A stretch of 64,000 bases of DNA from Prochlorococcus marinus (GCF_001180305.1 NZ_CVSX01000023.1:1-64000), one strand, 5' to 3'. Positions 41,222 through 51,624 are shown, counted from the first letter of the stretch. Notes: generated by a model from the letters alone, not told the origin. Program-made: numbers and translations.

Positions 41222-42305
41222 TTAATTTAAGGTTTTCAATACCTTCTAAAACATCAATCGAGATAATTGTGTCATCTTTGGTTAACTCTTCTAGTACATC
41301 AAAACCATCTATAACATAGCCAAAAGCAGCATTTCTACCATCTATTAAATTACGGCCTGCTGGATTAAGTTCTGCTTCATATAAAAAGAAGAAAAATTGA
41401 GATGAGCCATCATCAACTTCGGTATTCGAGTGGGACCAACCTAAAGTTCCAAGTGTTGCGAAAGGTAATGTTGGAGTCTCTGTGTAAAGGCCCAAATCTT
41501 CAAACGTTTGATTATAGAAAGTATCTTTTTCTTCAGGAATTCTTATTTCTAATGGAACATGACGTTCTTCATTGGTTTCAGGATCTATATAACCAATTGC
41601 TTCACCAATGGGATCACCTGTTTGCAGAACAAAAAATTCTTCTGCTCTATTAATAGGTAAATCTTTATAGAATTTCTTGGAAGACAAATCTATAAATGCG
41701 CCTGCAGTAAGCGGTGCGTTAAATCCATCTACAATTGCTTTCATGTCTCCTTTTGAAGTCTTTATATTTACTTTTGCTCTGCCCAGTAATCTTGGTAGAT
41801 TATCAAATTCTTCTGGAATATAGTATGGAAATTGATCTGGTAGAAAATATTCTTCTAATCCACCAATTTTATCTAAAGCTTCTTTTCGAGTTTCTATAAA
41901 TGAATACTTATCTTTTAATTTAGCGTGATCTTGAAGATTATCGAAATTATCTTTGAGCTCTGTAAATGTTTTTTCAGCAATTTTCTTTTTATCGTTAGGT
42001 AATTCTTGAATAATTCGACCTTGGTATTTTTTTAGTAAAGATTGACATTTTGTAACAGTTTTTGTTAAGGCGGGCCATCTTCCTCCTCTTACAAGGTCGC
42101 TAGTGTCTTCTAATTTGTGTTGAATTTCCTGCAACTCAACTTGCTTGATAGGGAGTGCGTTTCTGAGGATTGCAGTAGGGTCTTTCACTGCATTTCCAGT
42201 AGGTAAATCAGCTAGAACTTGCACTGGTTTAAAGAGAAAAACCTGTAAAATTATGATTAATAGGATTAAGAAAAGTTTGTTCTGATTTGATAAGAATTTT
42301 TGCAT
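41214..42305 (-). CDS. Cyclophilin-type peptidyl-prolyl isomerase, TLP40/CYP38-like
   Basis: 363 residues. Signal peptide (residues 1-32, a long hydrophobic run then VQVLADLP), then a helical domain of about 140 residues with leucine heptads, and a C-terminal cyclophilin domain ([46 protein letters not shown]). This layout matches thylakoid-lumen TLP40/CYP38 proteins involved in photosystem II assembly. The active-site residues are poorly conserved, as in that family, so isomerase activity is uncertain. Divergent from efp. Confidence 0.9.
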   Translation of the reverse strand: MQKFLSNQNKLFLILLIIILQVFLFKPVQVLADLPTGNAVKDPTAILRNALPIKQVELQEIQHKLEDTSDLVRGGRWPALTKTVTKCQSLLKKYQGRIIQELPNDKKKIAEKTFTELKDNFDNLQDHAKLKDKYSFIETRKEALDKIGGLEEYFLPDQFPYYIPEEFDNLPRLLGRAKVNIKTSKGDMKAIVDGFNAPLTAGAFIDLSSKKFYKDLPINRAEEFFVLQTGDPIGEAIGYIDPETNEERHVPLEIRIPEEKDTFYNQTFEDLGLYTETPTLPFATLGTLGWSHSNTEVDDGSSQFFFFLYEAELNPAGRNLIDGRNAAFGYVIDGFDVLEELTKDDTIISIDVLEGIENLKLNA

Positions 42306-42348
42306 AGCACTCTTGCAGGTTTATGATCCTTGGGGATGTAATACAGGA

Positions 42349-42909
42349 ATGATTTCCAGTAACGATTTTCGCACAGGTACTACCATCGAATTAGATGGGC
42401 AAGTTTGGCGTGTTGTAGAATTTCTACATGTCAAGCCTGGTAAGGGTTCTGCTTTCGTGCGAACAAAATTAAAATCAGTTCAAACCGGCAATGTGGTTGA
42501 AAAAACTTTTCGAGCCGGAGAATCAGTACAACAGGCTATCCTTGAGAAGTCTAACCTGCAACACACTTATGTGGAGTCTGGAGATTATGTTTTTATGGAT
42601 ATGATAAGTTTTGAAGAGACAAGACTTACTTCTGAACAAATCGGTAAAGGCTCTAAATATCTGAAAGAAGGAATGGAGGTTAATGTAATTTTTTATAATG
42701 GTAAGGTTTTAGAAGTGGAACTTCCTATATCAATTACTTTAAAAGTGAAAGAAACTGATCCAGGAGTTAAAGGAGATACTGCTAGTGGTGGCACAAAACC
42801 AGCTATTCTAGAAACAGGTGCTCAAGTTATGGTTCCTTTATTTATTTCTGTGGGAGAAATGATTAAAATTGATACTCGTAACGACAGTTATCTTGGACGT
42901 GAAACTTAA
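42349..42909 (+). CDS. efp: Translation elongation factor P
   Basis: Relieves ribosome stalling on polyproline. The start [18 protein letters not shown] and loop [17 protein letters not shown] are canonical, with Lys at the modified-loop tip. I chose ATG 42349, giving 186 residues, the family length; an upstream TTG would add 12 residues with no homology. TAATG overlap (1 bp) with accB. Confidence 0.97.
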   Translation: MISSNDFRTGTTIELDGQVWRVVEFLHVKPGKGSAFVRTKLKSVQTGNVVEKTFRAGESVQQAILEKSNLQHTYVESGDYVFMDMISFEETRLTSEQIGKGSKYLKEGMEVNVIFYNGKVLEVELPISITLKVKETDPGVKGDTASGGTKPAILETGAQVMVPLFISVGEMIKIDTRNDSYLGRET

Positions 42910-43415
42910 TGGCTATGAAATTAGATCATGAAGACCTAAATCGCTTAATAGAAAAAATTTCAACAAGCGATATTCAAGAATTCTCACTTGAAGGAGAAGA
43001 CTTTAAACTTGAAATTAAACGAAACTTATTTGACCAGAGCCAATTTGCTAATAATTTTGTTTCTAATAAAACTGTTGGTAAACAAGTAAACGATAGTCAA
43101 AAATCCATAAATGAAACAATTTCAATCTCTAGCGACCCTGAAGAGCCTCAGGTAGCTCCTCTAGGGCGTTCAGATCTCACTGAAATTACATCTCCTATGG
43201 TTGGAACCTTTTATAGAGCTGCTGCGCCAGGAGAGGACCCATTTGTTGAAGTAGGAAATAATGTAAAGATTGGTCAAACTATTTGCATATTGGAAGCAAT
43301 GAAATTAATGAATGAAATTGAATCTGAATTTAATGCTGAGATAGTAGAAATTCTTGTTGACAATGGAACGCCAGTCGAATTTGGTCAAGTTCTAATGCGC
43401 GTTAAGCAATCTTGA
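42909..43415 (+). CDS. accB: Biotin carboxyl carrier protein of acetyl-CoA carboxylase
   Basis: Carries biotin between AccC and AccAD in fatty-acid synthesis. The C-terminal biotinyl domain has the biotin lysine in ILEAMKLMNEIE, after ITSPMVGTFYRAAAPG. The N-terminal half is a helical and linker region. 168 residues. Translationally coupled to efp, an order common in cyanobacteria. Its last 24 bp overlap the convergent pdxA. Confidence 0.97.
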   Translation: MAMKLDHEDLNRLIEKISTSDIQEFSLEGEDFKLEIKRNLFDQSQFANNFVSNKTVGKQVNDSQKSINETISISSDPEEPQVAPLGRSDLTEITSPMVGTFYRAAAPGEDPFVEVGNNVKIGQTICILEAMKLMNEIESEFNAEIVEILVDNGTPVEFGQVLMRVKQS

Positions 43416-44423
43416 ATTTTTTGTCATTTCAATCGCCGTCTTTATAGCCTCAAGCATGCTTTGAGATTGAGCTATTCCTTTCCCAGCAATATCGAACCCT
43501 GTTCCATGATCTGGAGATGTTCTGACGAAAGGTAAACCTACAGTAGTGTTTACTGAGTAATTTAGAGCAATTATTTTCATTGGTATTAAGCCTTGATCGT
43601 GATACATGGCAAGAATCCCATCATGTATTTCTGAATTTTTACTTTTCCAAGAATTTAGGGAGGAATTCCAACAACTGTCTGGCGAAATTGGCCCTAATAA
43701 TTTAACGTCTTTATTTTTGGTATTCCAAGAAATTAATGCATCATTTAGCCAATCTATTTCTTCACAACCCAAAATACCCTCTTCACCAGCATGAGGGTTT
43801 AATCCTGCAACTTTAAAAGTAGGTTTTTTAGTATATTTATTACAAAAATCTTTTAAGAGATCTAACTTTACGTGGATCAATTCTTTATTTAGCTTTTTTG
43901 GAACTTCGCAAAGTGGAATATGAGTTGTAGCTAGCAAGGTGTTGAATCTCCACCCCGTTATTGGCGATTTAGCTGTGAATAGCATTCCAACTTTTTTGAC
44001 TCCGCATGATTTTGCTAATACTTCAGTTTGCCCAGAGAAGTTATGGCCTGCTAGAGACCAGGATTTCTTACAAATTGGTCCCGTCACAAGGGCTGAATTA
44101 GGGTGATTTTTTACAATTTCAATTGCTTTTGTTAAGTAATAAAAACTTGAATTACCATAACTTGATTTAGAATTCCCATATGAAGAAATTTCGAGGTCAT
44201 GAATATTGAAATTATTTGGATTTGCTAGGTTTTCTACACCTATAGATCTAAGTTGTTTATATGTTTTTTGTAAATTTTTTTTTGAACCAACTAAGATAAA
44301 ATCAACATTTTTTTGTATTTCATCAGAATTTAGAGCCTTTAAAGTTATTTCTGGTCCTATTCCAGATTCATCTCCAATGCTCAAGACTATTTTGACTGTT
44401 TTATCTTTATTTTTATAATTCAT
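43392..44423 (-). CDS. pdxA: 4-hydroxythreonine-4-phosphate dehydrogenase
   Basis: NAD-dependent step of pyridoxal phosphate synthesis. Blocks: SIGDESGIGPEITLKAL, the metal-site histidine in LAGHNFSGQTEVLAKSC, GLNPHAGEEGILG and AMYHDQGLIPMK, then RTSPDHGTGFDIAG. 343 residues. Confidence 0.95.
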   Translation of the reverse strand: MNYKNKDKTVKIVLSIGDESGIGPEITLKALNSDEIQKNVDFILVGSKKNLQKTYKQLRSIGVENLANPNNFNIHDLEISSYGNSKSSYGNSSFYYLTKAIEIVKNHPNSALVTGPICKKSWSLAGHNFSGQTEVLAKSCGVKKVGMLFTAKSPITGWRFNTLLATTHIPLCEVPKKLNKELIHVKLDLLKDFCNKYTKKPTFKVAGLNPHAGEEGILGCEEIDWLNDALISWNTKNKDVKLLGPISPDSCWNSSLNSWKSKNSEIHDGILAMYHDQGLIPMKIIALNYSVNTTVGLPFVRTSPDHGTGFDIAGKGIAQSQSMLEAIKTAIEMTKNSRLLNAH

Positions 44424-44446
44424 AAAAAATTTTAAATTTGATATTT

Positions 44447-45322
44447 TTAACTATTTAAAAAGCAATTTTTCAAACCTTCTTTATAGTTTTTATAAATTAG
44501 TTTATATCCAAGTGTTTCGCATAATAGTTTATTAGAAACTCTTCTATTCTCGATCCAAAAAGATTTGGCGATAGGAGATAATTCTTTTTGTGCATCTTCA
44601 AATAATATTGACTTAGGCATTTTTATGCCAAGTAGATCGCAACAATATTGAATAACTTCTATTTGCGAACAGGGTTCATCATCTGCGATATTTATAATTT
44701 GGTGAAATTTTAAATTATCTTTATTTTGTAATAGATAAATAATTGCATTTGTAATGTCAGCAACATGTATTCTTGAAAATACTTGATTTTTTTTAAAAAT
44801 AACGCGAATTTTTTTATTTTTAATTGCCTCAAAAGTGGATCTTCCAGGTCCATAAATACCTGGTAATCTAAAAATTTGCACAGGTAAACCAGAACTTATC
44901 CATTCTTTTTCACAATTTAATCTATTGAGGCTTCTTTGTTGCAAAGGGTTAGTCGGATCAATTTCAGATACCCAATCACCTTGAGTATTCCCATATACAC
45001 CTGTAGTAGATAAATATCCAATCCATTCAGGGGATAAGCTTTGGAGTTTACTTTTAAAATTCTCGATTACTGGATCTTTACCATATTTATCCGGAGGAAT
45101 GCAACTAAGAATATGCGTGACTCCACTAAAAATTTTTTCATCAGGAAGCAATTGTTTTTCACTGTTAAAAACAAAATTATTGGGATCCTTGTTCTCATTT
45201 CTAGAACTTGTTAGAGCTTCACAACCAAATTGCCTTATGGTCTTTGCAAAGAAATTTCCGCTAAAACCACAACCTAAGATTAAAAATTTTTTATTTTTCA
45301 GTGAACTTGCGAAATTCTTCAT
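44447..45322 (-). CDS. NAD(P)-binding epimerase-like (atypical SDR) protein
   Basis: 291 residues with an N-terminal Rossmann loop ILGCGFSGNFFAK and an extended SDR layout: YLSTTGVYGNTQGDWVSE, RLPGIYGPGRSTFEAI and VADITNAIIYLLQ. The Tyr-X3-Lys of typical SDRs is not evident, as in YeeZ-like atypical SDRs. Substrate unknown. Lies 23 bp from pdxA on the same strand. Confidence 0.85.
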   Translation of the reverse strand: MKNFASSLKNKKFLILGCGFSGNFFAKTIRQFGCEALTSSRNENKDPNNFVFNSEKQLLPDEKIFSGVTHILSCIPPDKYGKDPVIENFKSKLQSLSPEWIGYLSTTGVYGNTQGDWVSEIDPTNPLQQRSLNRLNCEKEWISSGLPVQIFRLPGIYGPGRSTFEAIKNKKIRVIFKKNQVFSRIHVADITNAIIYLLQNKDNLKFHQIINIADDEPCSQIEVIQYCCDLLGIKMPKSILFEDAQKELSPIAKSFWIENRRVSNKLLCETLGYKLIYKNYKEGLKNCFLNS

Positions 45323-45342
45323 ACTAAATTATAGTAGTACAT

Positions 45343-45597
45343 ATGTATTATTTTATGATGAAGACAGTTCTTAAGCCAAATTTCAAACCAATAACTTTTC
45401 ATATAAGCAAAAGTTACTTTTACGTGAACCCTAAAGAAAAAAATTTAGTTAATCATAAATCATACCAAAAATCTTACCAAAAATTATTTGTTATTCTCAT
45501 ATCATTGTCCACAATTTTAATATTCCAAGAATCACCAAGAGAATTGGAAAATATATGTGAAAGTTATAACTCTAAAGAAATGTGTAACGTTTGGTAG
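45343..45597 (+). CDS. Small hypothetical protein
   Basis: 84 residues. A basic N-terminal half, one hydrophobic segment at about residues 49-62 (LFVILISLSTILIF), then a short tail ENICESYNSKEMCNVW with two cysteines. Possible single-pass membrane protein. An alternative in-frame ATG lies at 45358. Stop codon ends directly before the convergent HNH gene. No family recognised. Confidence 0.55.
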   Translation: MYYFMMKTVLKPNFKPITFHISKSYFYVNPKEKNLVNHKSYQKSYQKLFVILISLSTILIFQESPRELENICESYNSKEMCNVW

Positions 45598-45999
45598 TTA
45601 AGCAGCTTCATATTTAGATTTATCTGTTTCAAAATTTTTATTTTTTACTTTGAAGTTGGGATTAGCCCATTGTAATAATCTTATAGCTAATCTTAAATCC
45701 CCTTCTAACCAAGCTCTGATAGCCATTGCTCTTCTTGGATCATAAAATTTTTGTCTTCTATACCAATACAAAGCATTTTCGTCTGATTTGTCCCCATTAC
45801 AAGAAAGACAAGCAGGCACGCAGTTTTCCGTAGTACTTAGACCACCTTGACTACGGGGCAAAACATGGTCAATTGATTCAGATGGTTTTCCGCAATATAT
45901 ACAACTTTTTCCTGTAAATTTATGAATCGACTTTCGCCATTGTCTAAATCTGAACTTAGGACATAAATCTTCTAGAAAGACCGCATCATTAATATGCAT
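45598..45999 (-). CDS. HNH endonuclease family protein
   Basis: 133 residues. CIYCGKPSESIDHVLPRSQG then TTENCVPACLSCNGDKSD has the two zinc CxxC pairs and the IDHVLPRSQGG/N core of the HNH fold. The remaining RRQKFYDPRRAMAIRAWL block is typical of the cyanobacterial stand-alone HNH proteins. Cellular role unknown; nothing marks it as mobile (no intron or intein nearby). Confidence 0.9.
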   Translation of the reverse strand: MHINDAVFLEDLCPKFRFRQWRKSIHKFTGKSCIYCGKPSESIDHVLPRSQGGLSTTENCVPACLSCNGDKSDENALYWYRRQKFYDPRRAMAIRAWLEGDLRLAIRLLQWANPNFKVKNKNFETDKSKYEAA

Positions 46000-46162
46000 T
46001 CAGAATATTTAATTAAATAAATAATGGCTTGTTTATATCAAAAGTCAATATTTTTTATCATTTTTTTAGTGAAAATAGGCCAGTAAAAATATAATTTAGT
46101 GTTAATAGTTACAAAACAAAATTAAAAAAAATAATTAGTAAATTTGAACAATAATCAAATAT

Positions 46163-46612
46163 TTAATAACTGTATCTTTCAATTATATCTTCTGAAAAAT
46201 CTTCATTAGTTTCTTCTAATTCTTTTTCTAGCCTTTTTCTCTTTTTTTCTTTCTCCCGAGCTTCTTTCACTTTCATTTCTTCTTGTTTTTCTAAATCTCT
46301 TATTAGTTGTCTATTTGGATGAAGTTGATCTAGATATTCAACACAATAGCTGAAGGTTTCCCTATCTCTTATTACGGATTCAGTAATTTGTGCGGCTGCT
46401 TGTTTAGGTGAGACTTTGAAAAATCCACCTTTTTGTTTTTTTATATATGTATATGCTGCGTCCCAACTGCTTTCATGATCATTTCCTCCATCTCTCATAG
46501 TACAGAATATTTCAGCTCCAAATGAGCCAGCAAAAACTTTGGATGTTTGAAGGGACAAAGGAGATATTAACCCAACTGTGATAAAAAATAATTTATTTTT
46601 TAATCCTTGCAT
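46163..46612 (-). CDS. Exported hypothetical protein with charged tail
   Basis: 149 residues. Sec-type signal (KNKLFFITVGLISPLSLQ, cleavage near AFAG at about residue 28), then a domain EIFCTMRDGGNDHESSWDAA with two cysteines and KGGFFKVSPKQAAAQITESV. The last 45 residues are a highly charged Lys/Glu helix. The domain looks like one shared by marine cyanobacteria, but I cannot assign a function. Confidence 0.75.
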   Translation of the reverse strand: MQGLKNKLFFITVGLISPLSLQTSKVFAGSFGAEIFCTMRDGGNDHESSWDAAYTYIKKQKGGFFKVSPKQAAAQITESVIRDRETFSYCVEYLDQLHPNRQLIRDLEKQEEMKVKEAREKEKKRKRLEKELEETNEDFSEDIIERYSY

Positions 46613-46668
46613 TGAATTTTTGATTACTATTTAAAAATATCTTTTATTGAAAATATGTCTAGAGATAT

Positions 46669-47181
46669 TTAAGATTTTATTAATCCAAATAAGTTCAAGC
46701 ATTTTACAACTAATGGAAGAATCAAGAGTACAGTAATCAACCTTACCGCATGCAAAGTTGCTACTGCAGCTCCTACTCCATATTCTGACCCTACTAGACT
46801 CATACCGCTGATACCACCAGGTGCAGCTCCTAAAATAGTTGTAATTACATCTATATTAAGTAATCTACTTGTCCATAACCCAATTGCTAATCCAGTAATA
46901 ACTAAAGTAAAAGTTATTAAAATCGCGGGCCTCCACAAGCTTTGAAGATCAACTAATGAGTTTTTAGTTAAAGATGTACCAATAACTGTTCCAATTCCAA
47001 TTTCTAATATTGTTCTTGTTCCATTTGGCCACTGTGCAACATCTACTTTGCCACTAATGCTTAGTATGCTTGCGCCTATTAAAGCGCCTGCAAGAGGAGC
47101 TGCAGGTATACCTGTTTTTAAAGCTAAAATGCCAAAAATTCCGCCTGCGACAAGATAATAGATAAGATTTATGTTTGTCAT
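46669..47181 (-). CDS. AbrB-type membrane protein (ammonia monooxygenase/AbrB duplication family)
   Basis: 170 residues with about five hydrophobic helices. Blocks LKTGIPAAPLAGALIGASI and GAAPGGISGMSLVGSEYG are characteristic of the membrane AbrB-duplication family, often misnamed as a transcription regulator. Only one half of the usual duplicated protein is present. Function unknown, probably transport-like. Confidence 0.82.
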   Translation of the reverse strand: MTNINLIYYLVAGGIFGILALKTGIPAAPLAGALIGASILSISGKVDVAQWPNGTRTILEIGIGTVIGTSLTKNSLVDLQSLWRPAILITFTLVITGLAIGLWTSRLLNIDVITTILGAAPGGISGMSLVGSEYGVGAAVATLHAVRLITVLLILPLVVKCLNLFGLIKS

Positions 47182-47312
47182 AAATTTGAAGGAAGTTTGG
47201 ATAATTTTAGAAAAATTTTTTTTAGCTTGAGTTTATATATAAATTTTATTTTTGTATTTCTCTCATAATGTCACCTTTTGTTGGCATAATATTACTTAAA
47301 GCATGAATATTT

Positions 47313-47510
47313 ATGTCTTCACAAATTTCATACAAAGCTGAAAAAAACCGTTTTAAGAAAAAATTATCTTTTTTTGAGGGTGGCCACCAGCTTGAAAAAT
47401 TAGAGTTTGCTCTAGCAATCGCTCAAACTAAGGGAGACGAAAAAAAATCAATAACTCTCAGAAAAAAGATTGTCGAATTAGGCGGAAATGTTGAAGAGCC
47501 AGGTACCTAA
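47313..47510 (+). CDS. Small hypothetical protein (65 aa)
   Basis: Basic, helical-looking 65-residue protein (KNRFKKKLSFFEGGHQLEKL, LRKKIVELGGN) with no membrane segment. Ends 2 bp before the convergent aminotransferase gene. Likely real given the compact surroundings; unrecognised. Confidence 0.6.
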   Translation: MSSQISYKAEKNRFKKKLSFFEGGHQLEKLEFALAIAQTKGDEKKSITLRKKIVELGGNVEEPGT

Positions 47511-47511
47511 C

Positions 47512-48675
47512 TCAATTTTTATCAAGACAATCAGATGTCACTTTTAAAGCTTCACCAGCTTCTTGAATTGTTATTTTGCCCATATCTAAAAGAACATTAC
47601 TGATAGCAGAAACCACTGTAATAATATCTCTGTCGTTTACATATCCTAAGTGACCAACTCTAAATATTTTCCCTTTTAAGTGATCTTGACCACCAGCAAG
47701 TAGGATATCAAACTTATCTTTTATGGTTTTTCTGAATTCTTCAGCATCCATTTCTTCAGTGTTGATTGCAGTAATTGAGGGACTTAAATATTTTTCATCA
47801 GCAAATAATTTTAGGTTTAAAGCTTTAATTGCATTACTCATTGCTATTTTATGTTTATTATGTCTGGAGAAAATGTTTTCTAAACCTTCTTCTCGCATCA
47901 TTTTTAAAGCTTCATCTAAAGCAAAAACTAAATTAACTGCTGGAGTATATGGATTACTGTTGTTTAAAAGACTCTTTCTATAAGCTTTCAAATTTAAATA
48001 AAATTTAGGTAAATTAGACTTTTCTGTTGCTTCCCATGCTTTTTGGCTCATCGTTATAAAACTAAGGCCAGGAGGTATCATGTACCCTTTTTGTGAACCA
48101 GAGGCAACGATATCCAGTTGCCATTCATCAACTGGTACATTGCAGGCTCCAAGACTAGTTACACAGTCCACAATAGATAATGCTGTGCTGTGTTCTCTAA
48201 TATATGAGCTTATAGTTTTAAGATCATTTATGACACCTGTTGAAGTTTCAGAATGAGTTAGGATTACTGCTTTTATTTTTTTTTGTTTGTCTTCTTCTAA
48301 AATTTTTTTGAATTCTTCAGGATTTAATGGAGTGCCCCATTCTGAATTAATTTTTATTACTTCTAACCCAAATTCCTTAGCAACTTTTACCCATCTTTCG
48401 CCAAATTTTCCATTTTCTCCACAAATTACCTTATCACCTTTACTCAAGGTATTGATGATTCCAGCTTCCATTGCTGCAGTTCCACTCCCAGTAATTGTTA
48501 GAACATCATTTTGAGTTTGATGAAGCCATTGTAAATTTTCAGTAGTACTTTCTACGAGCATTTGAAACTCTTTACTGCGATGACCTATTGGATGCTTACT
48601 TAATGCTTGTAAAACTTTTTCTGGAACAGGTGTGGGTCCTGGTATCATCAATGATAATTTTTGTTGTATGGCCAC
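47512..48675 (-). CDS. Class V aminotransferase (alanine--glyoxylate/serine-pyruvate family; 'soluble hydrogenase small subunit')
   Basis: 387 residues. PMIPGPTPVPEKVLQALSKH-type start and the PLP lysine in DIVASGSQKGYMIPPG identify the class V family close to serine--glyoxylate aminotransferases. Cyanobacterial orthologues are often labelled soluble hydrogenase 42 kDa subunit, but no metal cluster ligands are present, so transaminase in photorespiratory metabolism is more likely. Divergent from cbiD. Confidence 0.88.
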   Translation of the reverse strand: MAIQQKLSLMIPGPTPVPEKVLQALSKHPIGHRSKEFQMLVESTTENLQWLHQTQNDVLTITGSGTAAMEAGIINTLSKGDKVICGENGKFGERWVKVAKEFGLEVIKINSEWGTPLNPEEFKKILEEDKQKKIKAVILTHSETSTGVINDLKTISSYIREHSTALSIVDCVTSLGACNVPVDEWQLDIVASGSQKGYMIPPGLSFITMSQKAWEATEKSNLPKFYLNLKAYRKSLLNNSNPYTPAVNLVFALDEALKMMREEGLENIFSRHNKHKIAMSNAIKALNLKLFADEKYLSPSITAINTEEMDAEEFRKTIKDKFDILLAGGQDHLKGKIFRVGHLGYVNDRDIITVVSAISNVLLDMGKITIQEAGEALKVTSDCLDKN

Positions 48676-48735
48676 TTTTTATTAAATAGGTCATTCTTAG
48701 ATTAGTTCTCATTATATATTTTTCAATTACTTGAT

Positions 48736-49854
48736 TTGAAAAAAGGATTTTCTTTACCTCTATGGGTTGCTGGAGCTGCTAGGTCCGCATTAAAAAAAAT
48801 ATTAGGTTTCCCATTTAAAAATTATGAACTAATAAAAATTCCCAATCAAACAAAAGAAATAAAAATTGAGATTCATTCTGTTGGTTTACTAAACTCTAAC
48901 TTACATGCATTGGGAATTTCTTTTGCAAAGTCTGGCTTAGATCTTGACATAACCCAAAACTTAGAAATATGGACAATAGTTTCTTTAGAAAAAATTTCTT
49001 TTAAAGATTCTGAGCAAAAAAATCAACTAAATATTATTGCAGGTTCTGGTGTTGGGATCAATGAGAAGACATCCGAGATATGTATTTCTGATTTTGCGAA
49101 AGAAGTATTACATGAAAATTTATTGGATATCACCCCTGAGGGTAGCATCTTGAATTTAGAAATTATTTTTCCAAATGGAAAATTTTTAGCGGAAAGAACC
49201 AGTAATAAGTCATTTGGTATTGTTGATGGATTATCTATTATTGGAACTTCTGCCGAGACTTATTCGAGTGCTTCACCTGATCAATTAGAAAAAGCAAAAG
49301 CTAGTCTAGAAAATTCAATTAAAAGTGATTTCAAAGGTAAAGTTGTTTTTGTTATAGGTGAAAATGGTTTAAATTTGGCAAAAACTCTAAATCTTAAGTT
49401 GCCAATTATAAAAGTTGGTAATTGGATAGGACCATTAATAGTTGATGCTGCAATTAAAAATGTTAAAACGGTAATTCTTTTTGGTTATCATGGCAAATTA
49501 ATCAAATTAGCAGGTGGTATTTTTCATACACATAATCATTTGGCAGATGGAAGAATCGAAATTCTTGTTTATTTAGCCGTTAAAGAAAAGCTACCGCCTG
49601 AAATAATAGTCAAATTATCAAACATGAACTCTGTTGAAGATGGTTTATTACTTCTTGAAAAATTTAATAAATCAATGTCTGATAAATTATTTCAAACTTT
49701 ATCAAACACAATTGAAAAGCGCTCTTTTGAATATGTTAATAGGTATGTAAAAACTGATATAGAAATTGCAGCCATTATTTTTGATCGAAAAAGGAAAATA
49801 AGGTGGTCAGGAAATAAAGGTAATAATTATATTTCTTATTTTCAAGGCGATTAA
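48736..49854 (+). CDS. cbiD: Cobalt-precorrin-5B C1-methyltransferase
   Basis: Corrin-ring C1 methylation in the oxygen-independent (early cobalt insertion) B12 pathway. GFSLPLWVAGAARSALKKI start, GIVDGLSIIGTSAETYSS, VKVGNWIGPLIVDAA and GYHGKLIKLAGGIFHTHNHL are CbiD blocks. 372 residues, TTG start at 48736. Next to guaA as in other Prochlorococcus. Confidence 0.92.
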   Translation: MKKGFSLPLWVAGAARSALKKILGFPFKNYELIKIPNQTKEIKIEIHSVGLLNSNLHALGISFAKSGLDLDITQNLEIWTIVSLEKISFKDSEQKNQLNIIAGSGVGINEKTSEICISDFAKEVLHENLLDITPEGSILNLEIIFPNGKFLAERTSNKSFGIVDGLSIIGTSAETYSSASPDQLEKAKASLENSIKSDFKGKVVFVIGENGLNLAKTLNLKLPIIKVGNWIGPLIVDAAIKNVKTVILFGYHGKLIKLAGGIFHTHNHLADGRIEILVYLAVKEKLPPEIIVKLSNMNSVEDGLLLLEKFNKSMSDKLFQTLSNTIEKRSFEYVNRYVKTDIEIAAIIFDRKRKIRWSGNKGNNYISYFQGD

Positions 49855-49902
49855 TTTTTTTTTGATTATGCTTTTGTAAATAAATTGAGCTAACTTTTAT
49901 AT

Positions 49903-51489
49903 ATGAGTCAAAAATCTTTAAAAAAAGAAAGAGATCCTTCAATATTAATTTTAGATTTCGGATCTCAATATTCTGAATTGATTGCTAGAAGAATTAGAGA
50001 AACTAATGTTTTTTCTCTTGTAGTAAGTAATCTGATTTCAATTGAGGATATTCATGATATTAATCCTAAAGGCATAATTTTGAGTGGTGGCCCAAATTCT
50101 GTCTATGAAAAAAATGCTCCTAAATGTGATGAAAAAATTTTTGACTTGGGGATTCCTATTCTTGGTATATGCTATGGAATGCAATTAATGGTCAAAGAAC
50201 TTGGAGGAGTTGTTACCTCAGCAACTAAAAAAGCCGAGTATGGTAGAGCACCAATCAATACAGATTTAGAATCTGAACTTTTTGCTGATGTGGATGATAA
50301 ATCTATAATGTGGATGAGTCATGGAGATTCAATAACATCTTTGCCTAGTGGATTTAAAAAGATCGCGCATACGGAGAATACGGTTCATGCTGCAATAGCA
50401 AATGATTTAAAGAAATTATTTGGCGTACAATTTCATCCAGAAGTTATTCATTCAGAGTGTGGGATGACATTAATTAAAAATTTTGTTTATGGAATCTCAA
50501 ATTGTTCAGCTGATTGGACAACAGAAACTTTTTTAGAGGAAACAATCCCTAGAATTAAAGAGCAAGTCGATAATAAGAAAGTTTTACTTGCTTTATCAGG
50601 AGGAGTGGATTCCTCAACTCTTGCTTTTTTACTTAATAAAGCAATTGGGAATCAGCTTACATGTATGTTTATCGATCAAGGCTTCATGAGAAAAGGTGAA
50701 CCGGAATTTTTAATGAATTTTTTTGATAAGAAATTTCATATTAAAGTTGAATATATAAATGCTAGGGAAAGATTTATTGCAAAATTAAAAGGGGTAACTG
50801 ATCCAGAACAAAAAAGAAAAATTATTGGTGAAGAATTTATTAGGGTATTTGAAGAAGAAAGCAATAGACTAGGACCTTTTCAGTATCTAGCTCAAGGAAC
50901 TCTTTATCCAGATGTTATTGAAAGCGCAGGTACAAATATTGATCCTAAGACAGGAGAGAGAATAGCTGTAAAAATTAAGAGTCACCATAATGTGGGCGGA
51001 TTACCAAAGGATTTACAATTTAAACTAGTTGAGCCTTTAAGAAAACTGTTTAAGGATGAAGTTCGAAAACTTGGAGCTGCTTTAGGTTTGCCGGACGAAA
51101 TTATAAAAAGACATCCATTTCCAGGGCCAGGTTTGGCCATAAGAATTTTGGGTGAAGTCACTAATGAAAAACTAAATTGTTTGAGAGATGCAGACTGGAT
51201 AGTAAGAGATGAAATTAAAAAAGCAGGTCTTTATAATGATATTTGGCAAGCATTTGCAGTATTGTTGCCTGTTAAAACTGTAGGAGTTATGGGAGATAAA
51301 AGGACTTATTCGTGGCCAATTGTTTTACGTTGCGTTTCCAGTGAAGATGGGATGACAGCTGATTGGTCAAAAATTCCTTTTCAAATTTTAGAAAGAATTT
51401 CTAATAGAATAGTTAATGAAGTAGTTTCAGTTAATAGAGTTGTTTATGATATTACAAGTAAGCCTCCTGGAACTATTGAGTGGGAATGA
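49903..51489 (+). CDS. guaA: GMP synthase (glutamine-hydrolysing)
   Basis: XMP to GMP. Class I glutaminase domain with GICYGMQLM (nucleophile Cys) and [13 protein letters not shown], then PP-loop [15 protein letters not shown], and the dimerisation domain with [14 protein letters not shown] and the usual C terminus PPGTIEWE. 528 residues, complete. Its final 21 bases and following 150 bp recur in diverged form at 59794 onwards; the gene is intact but its 3' end is the probable integration site of the island that follows. Confidence 0.97.
   Translation: MSQKSLKKERDPSILILDFGSQYSELIARRIRETNVFSLVVSNLISIEDIHDINPKGIILSGGPNSVYEKNAPKCDEKIFDLGIPILGICYGMQLMVKELGGVVTSATKKAEYGRAPINTDLESELFADVDDKSIMWMSHGDSITSLPSGFKKIAHTENTVHAAIANDLKKLFGVQFHPEVIHSECGMTLIKNFVYGISNCSADWTTETFLEETIPRIKEQVDNKKVLLALSGGVDSSTLAFLLNKAIGNQLTCMFIDQGFMRKGEPEFLMNFFDKKFHIKVEYINARERFIAKLKGVTDPEQKRKIIGEEFIRVFEEESNRLGPFQYLAQGTLYPDVIESAGTNIDPKTGERIAVKIKSHHNVGGLPKDLQFKLVEPLRKLFKDEVRKLGAALGLPDEIIKRHPFPGPGLAIRILGEVTNEKLNCLRDADWIVRDEIKKAGLYNDIWQAFAVLLPVKTVGVMGDKRTYSWPIVLRCVSSEDGMTADWSKIPFQILERISNRIVNEVVSVNRVVYDITSKPPGTIEWE
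51469..51489 (+). other. guaA 3'-end core, copy A (attL-like)
   Basis: GGAACTATTGAGTGGGAATGA, encoding GTIEWE and the stop. Copy B (59794-59814) matches at 17 of 21 positions and encodes the same six residues. Continuous identical core: GAGTGGGA. Taken as the left boundary of the inserted segment. Confidence 0.7.
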
Positions 51490-51528
51490 AAAGAAGGGTA
51501 TAAACCCAGTTATAGATTCAAAAACTTG

Positions 51529-51611
51529 GTTTCCCTCAGGTTTCCCTCAGAAATTAATAATCCTATTTGCAATGGTTTTAAGAATGTAGGTTTCCCTCAG
51601 GTTTCCCTCAG
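51529..51611 (+). repeat. Two tandem pairs of an 11-bp unit, left side (arm-site-like)
   Basis: GTTTCCCTCAG at 51529-51539 and 51540-51550, then again at 51590-51600 and 51601-51611, all four identical. The first pair begins 40 bp past the guaA stop. The same pair occurs once more at 59706-59727, before core copy B. Direct tandem 11-mers beside a core sequence resemble integrase arm-binding sites. Confidence 0.9.
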
Positions 51612-51624
51612 ACTAAAATTTTTG

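Noticed and set aside
45598-45999. HNH gene as a mobile homing endonuclease
   Set aside because: No intron, intein or flanking duplication; it looks like a stable cyanobacterial stand-alone HNH protein.
51529-51611. CRISPR-like array from the GTTTCCCTCAG repeats
   Set aside because: Units are 11 bp, adjacent rather than separated by uniform spacers, and no cas genes are near.
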